Shown: positions 24,353-34,208, counted from the stretch's first letter. The stretch: 64,000 bases of DNA from Pseudomonadota bacterium (GCA_008501585.1 QQUN01000052.1:1-64000); one strand, 5' to 3'. Numbers and translations are program-made. Notes: generated by a model not told the origin, from the sequence alone.

Positions 24353-25498
24353 TCAGGTGGCGGCGGCTTGCGGGCTGGTGAGGGCCTGGGGGAGGGCGCT
24401 GGCCGCCTTGTGGTGATACATCGCCAGATCGGCGCGGTGGATGATGTCGTCCGCCGTGGCGCCGGGGTAGGGGAACAGGCACAGCCCGACGCTGGCGCTG
24501 AGCGCCACGCCGGCGGGCAGGCTGTCGTCGCGCCGGGCGATCGCCGCCTGCAGGCGCTCGGCCCGCCGGGCCGCGTGGTCGCCGTCGGGTACGTCGGGCA
24601 CCAGCACCACGAATTCGTCGCCGCCGAGCCGGGCCACGGTGTCGGCGTCTCGCACCGCCTCGCGCAGGTGCGCCGCAACGCGCCGGAGCGCCTGGTCGCC
24701 CACGGCATGGCCGTGGACATCGTTGATGGGCTTGAAGTCGTTCAGGTCGACGAAGTACAGCGCATGTTGCGCCGCCGAGCGCTCGGCACCGGCCAGCAAC
24801 TGGTGGATGCGGTCGTAGAGCAACTCGCGGTTGGGCAGTCCGGTGAGGCTGTCGTGCAGCGCGCGGTCGAGGTGCTGGCGGCGCTCGTCTTCCAGCGCCT
24901 GCTTGTGCACGAACAGCCGCCGCCGCTGGCGCTCCACCATATAGCCCGCGCTGCCGCCGATGAGGTTGGCACAGATGATGAAGAAGTCCTGCGTGGCGAG
25001 CAGGTGGCGGGGGTAGTCGGCCAGCGCGCCGAAGCACAGGTTGTAGGTGACCAGCAGCACCAGATCGACCGCCAGCGCATAGATGAAGCGGGTGCCGCTG
25101 AAGTTGTAGGTAAAGAAGGTGACGAGCACCACCACGGGGTAGTAGTGCGCCACCACCTCCAGCGGCATCAACTGCATCATGGCGATCAGCCCGAGGCCGC
25201 CGGTGAGCCCGTTGAGCGCCGGCAGCAGGTAGGCGCAGCGCCGGTAATGCGCGGTGAAGGTGAGGTAGATGAAGGCGATCGGGATGAGCAGCGAGCCCAG
25301 GCGGATCGCCCACAGCGCACCGTGCTGCGCGTCGGGCACATACCAGGCGTCGAGCACGAACAGCAGCGCATACAGCGCCGGGCCGATCACCAGCGCCAAC
25401 CGCCACTGCATGAGCATGCGTGGGTAGATGTCGTCGTCGTAGGCGCGTTCGAGTGCCGGGTTGCGGAACCGGAGCGTCAGCGGATGAAGCCGTGTCAT
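24353..25498 (-). CDS. membrane diguanylate cyclase (GGDEF)
   Basis: A 381-residue protein that should make cyclic di-GMP from two GTP. The first 190 residues hold about six membrane spans forming an unassigned sensor region. The GGDEF domain follows: LHDSLTGLPNRELLYDRIHQ, VDLNDFKPINDVHGH, and RLGGDEFVVL with an intact GG(D/E)EF. RDAD five residues before it is an RxxD inhibitory site, so product feedback is likely. There is no clear ribosome site at the chosen ATG; a longer in-frame start exists but adds a non-membrane, Arg-rich leader. It ends about 60 bases before arsR. Confidence 0.85.
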   Translation of the reverse strand: MTRLHPLTLRFRNPALERAYDDDIYPRMLMQWRLALVIGPALYALLFVLDAWYVPDAQHGALWAIRLGSLLIPIAFIYLTFTAHYRRCAYLLPALNGLTGGLGLIAMMQLMPLEVVAHYYPVVVLVTFFTYNFSGTRFIYALAVDLVLLVTYNLCFGALADYPRHLLATQDFFIICANLIGGSAGYMVERQRRRLFVHKQALEDERRQHLDRALHDSLTGLPNRELLYDRIHQLLAGAERSAAQHALYFVDLNDFKPINDVHGHAVGDQALRRVAAHLREAVRDADTVARLGGDEFVVLVPDVPDGDHAARRAERLQAAIARRDDSLPAGVALSASVGLCLFPYPGATADDIIHRADLAMYHHKAASALPQALTSPQAAAT

Positions 25499-25805
25499 GG
25501 CGGAGTCATCGGTCGAGTCATACCCATATGGCGCGGTGTGCTCCAGCCAACGGCGCAGCGATACGGATCTTGAGCAGAAAAGCGGCTCCAACGGAGGAAA
25601 ACCGCACACCGGCGGATGGCGCGACACCGGAAAAACGCCAACGCGGCGACACCGGCGGGCGCCTTGTTCTGCCCCGTGTGCGGGCGCCATCCCCCGGCGG
25701 TGGGCGGGTGTCATTGCGGCAGTGCAGTCAATCACTGCGGCCGCTTCGTGCTAGCTTTTCTCTGCTGGTCCAGAAAAGCACTGATTTTCCCAACAGGAGA
25801 ACAGC

Positions 25806-26768
25806 ATGAAAACCACGTCACTACTCGGCGCCCTCGCCCTGGGCGCCCTGGCCGCACATCCCGCCTTGGCCGCCAACGTAAAAGTCACGCCGCTGGGCGG
25901 GCAGGACGGCGAATTCTGCGTGCTCGACCGCGCCCTGATTTTCGAAGACCCCAACGGCACCCGCCTGCTCTACGACCCGGGCCGCACCGTGGCCGGCACG
26001 GACGACCCGCGCCTGGGCAAGATCGACGTCGTGCTGGTGAGCCACATGCATGGCGACCATGTGGGCGACAAACACACCCAGGCCCCCAACGCCGGCGCCT
26101 GCGACAAACCGGACATGTCCGTGTCGGCCGCGCCCAACACGCTGGCGGTGAACATCGCCCTGGCCAAGAACGCCAAAATCGTCACCGGCAGCGAAATGCC
26201 GGCCTTCTTCGCCAACAAGCTCAAGAACAACGGCGGCGACCCCAAGAACGCCGTCCTCGCCCGCTTCGGCGCCAGCCAGACCATCGGCGGCGTCACCATC
26301 GCCACCGTGACCGCCATCCACAGCAATGGCGTCGACGGCGACCTGGTCGGCGGCGATTTCGGCACGCGCCTGAAAGAAGCCGGCCTCTCCGCCTATGTCG
26401 GCGAAGCCACCGGCTATGTGCTCAAGTTCAGCAATGGCCTCGTCGCCTACCTTTCGGGCGACACCGGCATCACCGGCGATCAGGAAAAGGTCGTGCGCGG
26501 CCACTACAAGGCCAAACTCGCCGTCATCAACATCGGCGATACCTTCACCACCGGCCCCACCGAAGCCGCCTACGTGATCAACGACCTGGTCCGGCCGGCC
26601 TCGGTCATCGTCTCCCACGCCAATGAGCCCGCCACCGAGGGCGGCAAGGTCAAGGCGGGCACGCGCACGGAAAGCTTCATCAAGGCCACCAAGGTGCCGG
26701 TGCATGTGCCGCTGTCGGGGAAGACGATGGAGTTTGATGGGGGCGGGGGGTGTGTTGTGGGGTGTTGA
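25806..26768 (+). CDS. exported MBL-fold metallohydrolase
   Basis: A 320-residue protein with a signal peptide (MKTTSLLGALALGALAAHPA) and a metallo-beta-lactamase fold. HMHGDH near residue 81 supplies the metal-binding HxHxDH motif; SGDTGITGD and VSHANEPA supply later ligands. The layout resembles UlaG/YcbL-like hydrolases rather than true beta-lactamases. AGGAGA precedes the ATG. Monocistronic: it diverges from the diguanylate cyclase, and a gap and then the AT-richer ParA-SIR2 unit follow. Substrate unknown. Confidence 0.85.
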   Translation: MKTTSLLGALALGALAAHPALAANVKVTPLGGQDGEFCVLDRALIFEDPNGTRLLYDPGRTVAGTDDPRLGKIDVVLVSHMHGDHVGDKHTQAPNAGACDKPDMSVSAAPNTLAVNIALAKNAKIVTGSEMPAFFANKLKNNGGDPKNAVLARFGASQTIGGVTIATVTAIHSNGVDGDLVGGDFGTRLKEAGLSAYVGEATGYVLKFSNGLVAYLSGDTGITGDQEKVVRGHYKAKLAVINIGDTFTTGPTEAAYVINDLVRPASVIVSHANEPATEGGKVKAGTRTESFIKATKVPVHVPLSGKTMEFDGGGGCVVGC

Positions 26769-27167
26769 TTGGTTGTTCTAATGATGCGGACGGGGCGGTG
26801 CGGATAGTCGCGCCGCCCTGTGACGTTAACGCTCATAGCTTGCCGGGGATTGGAGGGCGGTTCTTGGTCGCCAATGGCTGCTGTGGATGGCAGTCGAAGA
26901 AGAATGCTTCCGGAGTCTTTAGTGCGATAGATGTCTCGGTCCGGCCGGGCGGGTATTTGTGGTAGGGCGAAATAACCAAAGGGCATTGCGCCGCAGGGCG
27001 CTCCCGTGCAAGATGGCGCGGTTTGAACATGAACGTTCGGTAGCCGCGGCGGCGGACGCTTGCCTTCCGAGCGCGGGTTGGGCATGTTGGGAAATCTGTA
27101 TTCGGCGCCGCTCTTCGATTATTGCGCCCTGCGCGGGCTATCTTGCATTACATATAGTGGAGGCACA
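26769..27167. other. non-coding stretch upstream of the ParA-SIR2 unit
   Basis: About 400 bases without a credible gene. Around 26960-27000 there is a degenerate half of a GGGCGAAATAACC...GCATTGCGCC repeat, reminiscent of the GGATAAG palindromes elsewhere. Base composition falls gradually toward the right, where the AT-richer pair begins. GTGGAGG, a good ribosome site, closes the stretch. A left boundary of the acquired segment probably lies in here, but no direct repeats or integrase traces are seen. Confidence 0.5.
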
Positions 27168-28163
27168 ATGAAATCGATAGCGGTATTCAATAACAAAGGT
27201 GGTGTTGGGAAAACAACATTTCTATGCAATCTTGCTGCGTCACTTTCCCATCATGGCGGCAAGAAGGTGCTCATCGTAGACGCTGATCCACAGTGCAATG
27301 CGACACAGTATATGTTCGACGACACAACGGTGGATGAAATCTACGAAAAGGGTGGGTTTACTATCCTTGATGTAGTTAAACCACTGGCGCAAGGAAAAGG
27401 TTTTGTTAAAGCGCTCCATGTGCGCGAGAGCCAATCATTTAAAGTGGACGTTATACCAGGGGACCCCAGTATGTCCCTTGAAGAGGATCGATTGGCGAGT
27501 GATTGGGTTCAAGCAACAGGTGGAGATATTCGAGGTCTTAGAACAACGTTTTTGTTTTCGCAACTTCTTAGTCAATGCGGGAACTACGACTATGTCTTCT
27601 TCGACATGGGGCCGTCGCTGGGGTCCATCAATCGGGCTGTCCTAGTGGCTGTCGATGGATTCGTGACGCCGATGTCAACCGATATATTTTCCATTCGCGC
27701 TATCGACAACATTAGTCTTTCACTTTCAACCTGGAAAAAAAAGTTGGAGAGGGCGCTAGAGGATGTGGCAGATAGTATTGATGACCTTGAGATTGACAAT
27801 CCCTGCTGGCATCTTCAGTTTGTCGGCTATCTAACGCAACAGTATACGGCGAAAATGGTGCGCGGCGAGAAGCAGCCGGTTCGTGCATTCGACAAGATTG
27901 CAAAGAAAATTCCACTAAGAATTGAAAAGCAACTTATCGCGCATTTTGCTGATCAGGAGCTTCCGTCAAGCACATTTGACCTTGGATCTATTCCAACATT
28001 GAATAGCCTGATTCCACTTGCCCAGTCTGCTCACAAGCCAATATTTACCCTACGGTCCTCGGATGGTGTGGTTGGGGCGCACTTCAGCAAAGTGAAGGAG
28101 TACGAGGAAAATATTAGAGATATCGCGGTACGGTTCGGGTCTCAAGTGGGAGCGCTACTGTGA
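27168..28163 (+). CDS. ParA/MinD-like ATPase paired with SIR2
   Basis: A 331-residue ATPase. The deviant Walker A KGGVGKTT is at residues 10-17, VDADPQ at 37-42 and Walker B FFDMGPS at 144-150, all typical of ParA/Soj proteins that dimerise on ATP. The C-terminal 150 residues are not recognised and are longer than in plain ParA. There is no ParB gene or parS-like array, so plasmid or chromosome partition is unlikely. The gene overlaps the SIR2 gene by four bases (GTGA). Codon use is visibly AT-richer than the flanks, suggesting transfer. A sensor or gating role for the SIR2 effector is inferred. Confidence 0.85.
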   Translation: MKSIAVFNNKGGVGKTTFLCNLAASLSHHGGKKVLIVDADPQCNATQYMFDDTTVDEIYEKGGFTILDVVKPLAQGKGFVKALHVRESQSFKVDVIPGDPSMSLEEDRLASDWVQATGGDIRGLRTTFLFSQLLSQCGNYDYVFFDMGPSLGSINRAVLVAVDGFVTPMSTDIFSIRAIDNISLSLSTWKKKLERALEDVADSIDDLEIDNPCWHLQFVGYLTQQYTAKMVRGEKQPVRAFDKIAKKIPLRIEKQLIAHFADQELPSSTFDLGSIPTLNSLIPLAQSAHKPIFTLRSSDGVVGAHFSKVKEYEENIRDIAVRFGSQVGALL

Positions 28164-29029
28164 TCTCTTGGCCGCCGCAGCTCATTCAAGACCTAGCACG
28201 TCGACGGGCGATCTTATTCCTTGGTTCCGGCGTATCAAAAAATTCGACCTCAACTATCGGTCAGGTTAAACATCCACCGACCTGGGAGGAGTTTCTAAAG
28301 GAGGCGCTCAGCAAGTGCCAGAATTCAAAAAGGCACATCCAAAAATTGCTGAATGAGGGTGACTACCTAACCGCTTGTGAAGTTCTGAAGCATAAGCTGG
28401 ATGACCAGTGGAATGCTCTTATACACGAGCAGTTTGTCCAGCCCGGCTTTTCTCCTGCTGATATACACAAAGATATATTTAAATTGGATAGCCGAATTGT
28501 ACTAACTCAGAACGTTGACAAAATTTATGATGCTTTTGCGTCAAGCGAGTCGGCGGGCACAGTGTATGTTAAGGAGTATTCGAAGGCAGATGTTGCACTG
28601 GTTGTAAGAGGAGATAAACGATGCGTGCTGAAAGCCCATGGAACAGTCGATACACCCGGCGAAATGATTTTTACGCGTGAGGAATACAGTCGGGCTCGGT
28701 TTGAATATAGCGCATTCTATGATGTCTTGGACGCTTTGACCGTAACGCACACGCTTTTGTTTATTGGGTGCGGTCTATCGGATCCAGATGTTCAAATCAT
28801 GCTTGAAAGGCACGCGTATAAGTTTCCGGGAAGTCGCCCTCACTATATGATTGCGCCTACTGGCCTACTTCATGACGACATCCAGCAAAGTCTCAGAAGA
28901 AACCTCAATATTCGGTTTCTATTCTATAAACCACAAGATCATCATAAGGAGCTCCGGGATTCATTGCATGAGCTTGTTGGCTTAGTGGACACCCTGCGCG
29001 GCGAACTATCTGCGACCCGAGACTGGTAG
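28160..29029 (+). CDS. SIR2-like NAD-binding protein, probable NADase effector
   Basis: A 289-residue SIR2-like protein starting with GTG inside the stop of the ATPase gene. The site looks intact: LGSGVS at 21-26 for NAD, TQNVD at 116-120, KAHG with the candidate catalytic His160, and FIGCGLSDPD at 201-210, a hallmark of the defence-type SIR2 family rather than of protein deacetylases. There is no zinc-binding Cys set, no SLOG, TIR, STAND or APAZ domain, and no membrane span. Family members in Thoeris, DSR and Avs systems destroy NAD on phage attack. The same role is plausible here, with the ParA-like protein as partner. AT-rich like its partner. Confidence 0.88.
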   Translation: MISWPPQLIQDLARRRAILFLGSGVSKNSTSTIGQVKHPPTWEEFLKEALSKCQNSKRHIQKLLNEGDYLTACEVLKHKLDDQWNALIHEQFVQPGFSPADIHKDIFKLDSRIVLTQNVDKIYDAFASSESAGTVYVKEYSKADVALVVRGDKRCVLKAHGTVDTPGEMIFTREEYSRARFEYSAFYDVLDALTVTHTLLFIGCGLSDPDVQIMLERHAYKFPGSRPHYMIAPTGLLHDDIQQSLRRNLNIRFLFYKPQDHHKELRDSLHELVGLVDTLRGELSATRDW

Positions 29030-29033
29030 CTAG

Positions 29034-29126
29034 CGTAGCCCGGAAAAGACCCGCAGCGCCGCCTCGGGGGTTCGTCGGAGGATCGACCGCTGATCCCGGA
29101 TTTCGCTTCGCTCTATCCGGGCTACG
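29034..29126. repeat. inverted repeat GTAGCCCGGA...TCCGGGCTAC
   Basis: Arms CGTAGCCCGGA and TCCGGGCTACG enclose about 70 bases directly after the SIR2 stop. Base composition jumps back to the GC-rich background here, so the element marks the right edge of the AT-richer pair. It is a further intergenic palindrome type. Confidence 0.65.
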
Positions 29127-29193
29127 AACCCCGCCGAAACGCCATCGGCAGCTCATGGCGACCATCTACCGCCTCTGACCAACCGCCCGTGAA

Positions 29194-29236
29194 CAAAAAA
29201 ACGCCAGCCCGGCATCACCCGGCTGGCGTTTCTCTT
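29194..29236 (-). terminator. strong intrinsic terminator after glcB
   Basis: ACGCCAGCC and GGCTGGCGT form a nine-base-pair stem with an 11-base loop. On the minus strand it is followed by a run of seven T, 18 bases beyond the glcB stop. T-rich sequence on the other side allows weak termination rightward too. Confidence 0.85.
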
Positions 29237-29253
29237 TGCGGCAAGCGGTCGGC

Positions 29254-31407
29254 TTACAGCGCCTTCACCGACAAGCGATGCGCATGCAGCAGCGGCTCGG
29301 TGTAGCCGCTGGGTTGCTGGCAGCCCTTGAAGACCAGGTCGCAGGCGGCTTCGAAGGCGATGCCGTCGTAGGCGGGGGCCATGGGGCGGTAGGCGGGGTC
29401 GCCGGCGTTCTGGCTGTCGACCACCTTGGCCATTTTCTTCATGGTCTCGAGCACCTGTTCGATGGTGCAGATGCCGTGGCGCAGCCAGTTGGCGATGTGC
29501 TGGCTGGAGATGCGCAGGGTGGCGCGGTCTTCCATGAGGCCGACGTTGTTGATGTCGGGCACCTTGGAGCAGCCCACGCCCTGGTCGACCCAGCGCACGA
29601 CGTAGCCGAGGATGCCCTGGGCGTTGTTGTCGAGTTCCTTCTGGATCTCGTCGGCGCTGAGTTTCTGGTCGCCCAGCAGCGGGATGTCGAGGATGTCGTC
29701 CACATTGGCCGGGGTGCGGCCGCGCAACTCGGCCTGCACGCCGAAGACGTTGATCTGGTGGTAGTGCAGGGCGTGGAGGGTGGCGGCGGTGGGCGAGGGC
29801 ACCCAGGCGGTGTTGGCGCCGGACTTGGGATGGCCGATCTTGGCGACCATCATGTCGGCCATGTTGTCGGGCACCGGCCACATGCCTTTGCCGATCTGCG
29901 CGCGGCCGGGCAGGCCGCAGGCGAGGCCGACGTCGACGTTCTGGTCTTCGTAGGCGAGGATCCACTTCATGGTCTTGAGCTTGGCCTTGGGCGCAAAGGG
30001 GCCGGCCTCCATGCTGGTGTGGATTTCGTCGCCGGTGCGGTCGAGGAAGCCGGTGTTGATGAACACCACGCGCTCTTTGGCGGCGCGGATGCATTCCTTG
30101 AGGTTGACCGAGGTGCGGCGCTCTTCGTCCATGATGCCGACCTTGAGCGTGTTCTTGGGTAGGCCAAGGGCTTGCTCGACACGGCCGAACAGCTCGACGG
30201 TAAAGGCGACTTCTTCCGGCCCGTGCATCTTGGGCTTGACGATATTCACGCTGCCCGAGGTGGAGTTGCGGAAGGGGGCGTTGCCCTTGAGGTCGTGGAT
30301 CGCGGCGCATGCGGTGAACATGGCGTCCATGATGCCTTCGGGGATCTGGTGGCCATCGGCGGCGATGATGGCCGGGTTGGTCATCAGGTGGCCCACGTTG
30401 CGCACGAACAGCATGGCGCGGCCCTTGAGGGTGAGCTTGCTGCCGTCGGGCGCGGTGTAGACGCGGTCGGGGTTCATGCGGCGGGTGAAGGTCTTGCCGC
30501 CCTTGCTCATCTCCTCGCTCAGCGTGCCTTTCATCAGGCCCAGCCAGTTGCCATAGGCCAGCGCCTTGTCTTCGGCATCGACGGCGGCGACGGAGTCTTC
30601 GCAGTCCATGATGGTGGTCAGCGCGGCTTCGACCAGCACGTCCTTGATGCCGGCCGGATCGGTCTTGCCGATCGGGTGGTGGCGGTCGAACTGGATCTCG
30701 AAGTGCAGGCCGTGTTGCTTGAGCAGCACGGCGGGCGTGTCGCCCACGTGGTAGCCGGCGAACTGTGCCGGGTCGGCCAGGCTGGTGGTGGTGCCGTCCT
30801 TGAGCGTGACCACGAGCTTGCCGTCGACCACGGCATAGTCGGTGGCGTCCTTGTGGCTGGCGTCGACCAGCGTGGCGGCGTCGTCGAGGAAGTTGCGCGC
30901 GTATTCCACCACCTTGGCGCCGCGCACCGGGTTGTATTCCGCGCCTTTCTCGGCGCCGTTGGTTTCGGGCAGCACGTCGGTGCCGTACAGCGCGTCATAC
31001 AGGCTGCCCCAGCGGGCATTGGCGGCGTTGAGCGCAAAGCGGGCGTTCATCACCGGCACCACCAGCTGCGGGCCGGCCTGGGTGGCGATCTCGGGCTCGA
31101 CGTTTTCGGTCTCGATCTTGAAGTCCGGGCCCTCGGGCACGAGGTAGCCGATCTCGGTCAGGAAGGCCTTGTAGGCGGCAAAGTCGCCCTTGCCGTTGGC
31201 CTGGTGCCAGGCGTCGATCTTGGCCTGCAGTTCGTCACGCTTGGCGAGCAGGGCGCGGTTCTTCGGCGCCAGGTCGTTGACGATGCCCTCCAGCCCCGAC
31301 CAGAACTGCTCGGCGGTGACGCCGGTGCCCGGCAGGATGTCGTTCTCAAGCAGTTGCTTCAGCGCGTTGGCGACCTGCATGCCGCCGATCTGGGTATGTG
31401 TGCTCAT
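29254..31407 (-). CDS. glcB: malate synthase G
   Basis: A 717-residue cytoplasmic enzyme that condenses glyoxylate with acetyl-CoA to malate. Length and motifs fit the G isoform: [58 protein letters not shown] with the catalytic Arg region, and [20 protein letters not shown]. The ATG is followed by a long helical region typical of isoform G. It lies 94 bases downstream of a cupin gene on the same strand, with an AT-rich segment including TTATATAA at the cupin stop that may be its promoter, and a strong terminator behind. Fits growth on acetate, glyoxylate or the acetyl-CoA from phenylacetate. Confidence 0.96.
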   Translation of the reverse strand: MSTHTQIGGMQVANALKQLLENDILPGTGVTAEQFWSGLEGIVNDLAPKNRALLAKRDELQAKIDAWHQANGKGDFAAYKAFLTEIGYLVPEGPDFKIETENVEPEIATQAGPQLVVPVMNARFALNAANARWGSLYDALYGTDVLPETNGAEKGAEYNPVRGAKVVEYARNFLDDAATLVDASHKDATDYAVVDGKLVVTLKDGTTTSLADPAQFAGYHVGDTPAVLLKQHGLHFEIQFDRHHPIGKTDPAGIKDVLVEAALTTIMDCEDSVAAVDAEDKALAYGNWLGLMKGTLSEEMSKGGKTFTRRMNPDRVYTAPDGSKLTLKGRAMLFVRNVGHLMTNPAIIAADGHQIPEGIMDAMFTACAAIHDLKGNAPFRNSTSGSVNIVKPKMHGPEEVAFTVELFGRVEQALGLPKNTLKVGIMDEERRTSVNLKECIRAAKERVVFINTGFLDRTGDEIHTSMEAGPFAPKAKLKTMKWILAYEDQNVDVGLACGLPGRAQIGKGMWPVPDNMADMMVAKIGHPKSGANTAWVPSPTAATLHALHYHQINVFGVQAELRGRTPANVDDILDIPLLGDQKLSADEIQKELDNNAQGILGYVVRWVDQGVGCSKVPDINNVGLMEDRATLRISSQHIANWLRHGICTIEQVLETMKKMAKVVDSQNAGDPAYRPMAPAYDGIAFEAACDLVFKGCQQPSGYTEPLLHAHRLSVKAL

Positions 31408-31501
31408 CAGCCTGGACCTCAGTGTTGCACCGGCCGCGGGGCCGGCGGATTCAAATGGATGCGTGCCATTCTAAAGCGTCGCGATGGTTTTATCTAATGT
31501 C

Positions 31502-31852
31502 TTATATAACAGTTGGTGCGGTATCGGCCGGGCGGGCGTGTACCGCCAGCCAGATGGTGCTCGCCTCGGTGCGCGCCACCCGGTGCTTGCAGCCGGCCGG
31601 CAGCAGCAGCCAGTCGCCTGGCGTAAGCGGCTGCTCGCGCCCGTCGTCAAAAGCCAGCACGGCCGCGCCGCGCACCAGCAACACCCACTCGTCGTCTGCC
31701 TGTTCGTACCAGAAGCCCGGCGGGCTCGCGTGGTGGTGCGAGACAATCCGCTCGATCCGCACCGCGCCATTGGCAAACAGCGGGCGGAAATCTTCCTCCG
31801 CGCCGGGCGTGGGCAGGTCGGCAAAGAGTGAGCCGTGGGCCGCTGGGGTCAT
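31502..31852 (-). CDS. small cupin-domain protein
   Basis: A 116-residue single-domain cupin. IVSHHHASPPGFWYEQADDE followed by WVLLVRG holds cupin motif 1 with two likely metal-binding His and a Glu; LTPGDWLLLPAGCKHRV is motif 2 with the last His. It may bind a small molecule or act as a simple isomerase or dioxygenase; the substrate is not known. The start MTPAAHGS begins the homologous region; a long upstream extension is antisense to the LysR gene. It diverges from that LysR gene, its most likely regulator. Confidence 0.8.
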   Translation of the reverse strand: MTPAAHGSLFADLPTPGAEEDFRPLFANGAVRIERIVSHHHASPPGFWYEQADDEWVLLVRGAAVLAFDDGREQPLTPGDWLLLPAGCKHRVARTEASTIWLAVHARPADTAPTVI

Positions 31853-31981
31853 GAGCCTCGCTGAGGGGGTGGCAGGGCAATGATGCGCTGCAACTACTAT
31901 AGACAGGATTCCACCATAGCGGCGGGTTGGGGAAGAGGGAATTCCTGTTACAGTCAAGGCAGTCGATACCTGAGGTACGGA

Positions 31982-32896
31982 ATGGACCGCTACACCGAGA
32001 TTCGCAGCTTTGTGCTCACCGCCGAAAAAGGCAGCTTCGCCGCCGCCGCGCTGGTCGAGGGCGTCACCCCGGTGGTGATGGGCCGCCGGCTCGATGCGCT
32101 GGAGCGTCGCCTCGGCGTGCGCCTGATGCACCGCTCCACCCGTGGCCTCAAGCTCACCGACCTCGGCGAGCAGTTTGTCGAGCAATGCCGCCAGTTGCTC
32201 AAGGACTTTGACGCCGCCGAGCGCAGCGTCAGCGCCGGTCGCTCGGACGTGCGTGGCCACCTCGTGGTCTCGGCCCCCGCCGGCTTCGGCCGCCGCCATA
32301 TCGGCCCCCACGCTGCCGCGTTTGCGGCGCAGTACCCCGAGCTCAAGCTGTCGTTCAACTTCACCGACAGCGTGGTCGACCTGGTGCGCGAGGGCTACGA
32401 CATGGCCGTGCGCATCGGCGAACAGCTCGACCCCGACTATGTCGCCATCCCGCTCTACCCGAACCGCCGCGTGGTCTGCGGCACGCCCGACTACTTTGCC
32501 CGCCATGGCACGCCGCAAACCCCCGAAGACCTCGTCGGCCACAACTGCCTGGCCTTCAACCTGCAGGGCGGCCAACAGCGCGGCTGGACCTTCATGCGCG
32601 AGGGCAAGCGCTTCCCGCAGCGGGTGAATGGCAACCTCGACTGCAACGACGGCGAGATCCTCTTTGACTGGGTCCGCCAGGGCCTCGGCATCGCCTGGCG
32701 CTCCACCTGGGAGATCCAGCCCCAGCTCAGCGACGGCACGCTGGTGACGGTGCTCGACGACTACGCCGTGCCCGGCTATCCCATCCAGGCGGTGTACCCG
32801 CAGCAGCGCTACCTGCCGGCGAAAATCCGCTGTTTTGTCGAGTATCTGCGCGAGGTGTATCAGCGGGCGGGGTACTGGGAGGCGGGGGGCGGATAG
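31982..32896 (+). CDS. LysR-family transcriptional regulator (AaeR/CrgA-like)
   Basis: A 304-residue LysR protein. HTH: EKGSFAAAALVEGVTPVVMG followed by RRLDALERRLGVRLMHRSTR. The effector domain (VSAPAGFGRRHIGPHAAAFA, then NFTDSVVDLVREGYDMAVRI) is of the type that follows the CrgA/AaeR group. The helix sequence PVVMGRRLDALE departs from the common AVSRQI pattern. It is divergent from the cupin gene across 129 bases. Effector unknown. Confidence 0.87.
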   Translation: MDRYTEIRSFVLTAEKGSFAAAALVEGVTPVVMGRRLDALERRLGVRLMHRSTRGLKLTDLGEQFVEQCRQLLKDFDAAERSVSAGRSDVRGHLVVSAPAGFGRRHIGPHAAAFAAQYPELKLSFNFTDSVVDLVREGYDMAVRIGEQLDPDYVAIPLYPNRRVVCGTPDYFARHGTPQTPEDLVGHNCLAFNLQGGQQRGWTFMREGKRFPQRVNGNLDCNDGEILFDWVRQGLGIAWRSTWEIQPQLSDGTLVTVLDDYAVPGYPIQAVYPQQRYLPAKIRCFVEYLREVYQRAGYWEAGGG

Positions 32897-33080
32897 CCAG
32901 CGGGCCGTATCCGGGCCGCTGGCTTGAGGCACCTGTTGGCGATCGCCCCCAGGCGGTCACCCAGGCGACGACCGCATCAGGACAAACACCCATCCGCGTC
33001 TCCACCCTCACCCATCCCGCGAACCCGCACCGCCCCCCAATGGTCTATCGGACACGAATACCCCACCGGAGACCTCGATC

Positions 33081-33638
33081 ATGTTGCGTCGTGCCCTGTT
33101 TCCCGCCCTGATCACTCTGCTCGCCACGCTACTCCCGGCCACGGCGTCGGCCGGGGAGGTGGCCACCGGAGACGGCCTGTTTGCGCACACCTTGCGCCGC
33201 CTGCACTCGGGCGAGATGGTGCCGCTGGCCGAGCGTTTTGCCGGGCAGCCCGTACTCATCGTCAACACGGCCAGCCACTGCGGCTTCACCAGCCAGTTCC
33301 GCGAGCTGGAGGCGATCCACCAGCACTACAAGGCGCGGGGCTTGCGGGTGGCCGGCTTTGCCTCCGACGACTTCGACCAGGAGGCCGACGATGAATCGAA
33401 GGCGGCGGCGGTCTGTTTTGTGAACTACGGCGTCACCTTCGACATGTTCGCCCCGATCCATGTGCGCGGCGCGCAGGCGCATCCGCTGTTCCGCGAACTC
33501 GCGCGCCGTTCGGAGGCGCCGGCGTGGAACTTCCACAAGTATCTGATCGACCGCGATGGCCGTGTGGTCGCCACCTTCCCGAGCCGGGTCAAACCGGATG
33601 CCGCCGAGGTGCGCGCGGCGATCGAGCGGCTGCTCTGA
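33081..33638 (+). CDS. periplasmic glutathione peroxidase-like protein
   Basis: A 185-residue thiol peroxidase with a signal peptide (LFPALITLLATLLPATASA). The active-site motif NTASHCGFTSQF carries Cys67 in place of selenocysteine; PAWNFHKYLIDRDG contains the Trp and Asn of the catalytic tetrad. The segment around the usual FPCNQFG loop is altered to FASDDFDQEADDES, so substrate choice may differ. It would reduce hydroperoxides with thioredoxin-like or other thiols in the periplasm. GGAG precedes the ATG. Monocistronic. Confidence 0.87.
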   Translation: MLRRALFPALITLLATLLPATASAGEVATGDGLFAHTLRRLHSGEMVPLAERFAGQPVLIVNTASHCGFTSQFRELEAIHQHYKARGLRVAGFASDDFDQEADDESKAAAVCFVNYGVTFDMFAPIHVRGAQAHPLFRELARRSEAPAWNFHKYLIDRDGRVVATFPSRVKPDAAEVRAAIERLL

Positions 33639-33796
33639 GGGCTTCGCCGTGCGCCCTGCCGGCCTTCGCCCACGGCGTCGCGCGGCGGCGCCGCTGACGG
33701 ACGGCGGGCGCTTTTTGCCCCATGCAGTGTCAAAGCCGGATCGCGCACGGCAAAGCGGCCCTGCGCGGCTCTTGTGTCGACACGGAGGAACGGACC

Positions 33797-34183
33797 ATGC
33801 ACATGCTTTCCCTTTCTCGCGCCTGGCTGGCGGCGCTCGCACTGCTCGCCGGCCTGGTGCTGGCCTCTGGCGCCTGGGCCCATCATGGCTGGCGCTGGGC
33901 CAGCGATCAGGAATTTGAACTCACCGGCACCATCACCGCGGTGCGCCTGGGTAATCCGCATGGCGAACTGACGCTGGACGCCAACGGCGAGCGCTGGGTG
34001 GTCGAGGTGGGGCAACCGTGGCGCAACCAGCGCGCGGGGCTCACCGACGATCTGTTGCGCGTGGGGACGCGCATCACCGCCCACGGTCACCGCGCGAGCG
34101 ACCCGGCGCTGCTGGTCCTCAAGGCCGAGCGCATCGTCATCGACGGCAAGCGCTTCAACCTCTACCCGGATCGCGAGTCCTGA
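33797..34183 (+). CDS. exported DUF6152-type small protein
   Basis: A 128-residue exported protein. After a signal peptide the mature N-terminus is AHHGWRWASDQEFELTGTIT, followed by GNPHGELTLDANG. This His-His start and the OB-like strands match the DUF6152 family; metal binding by the first histidines is possible but unproven. GGAGGA lies before the ATG. A four-span membrane protein gene follows after 25 bases and is probably co-transcribed. Confidence 0.75.
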   Translation: MHMLSLSRAWLAALALLAGLVLASGAWAHHGWRWASDQEFELTGTITAVRLGNPHGELTLDANGERWVVEVGQPWRNQRAGLTDDLLRVGTRITAHGHRASDPALLVLKAERIVIDGKRFNLYPDRES

Positions 34184-34208
34184 CCCGCAACGCACGCAAT
34201 ACGCGCCT

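Noticed and set aside
27168-28163. Plasmid or chromosome partition locus
   Set aside because: No ParB-like gene and no parS-type repeats. The partner gene is SIR2.
26769-29160. Integrative element with attachment sites
   Set aside because: Despite the composition shift there is no integrase, tRNA gene or convincing direct repeat flanking the pair. Only an inverted repeat marks the right side.
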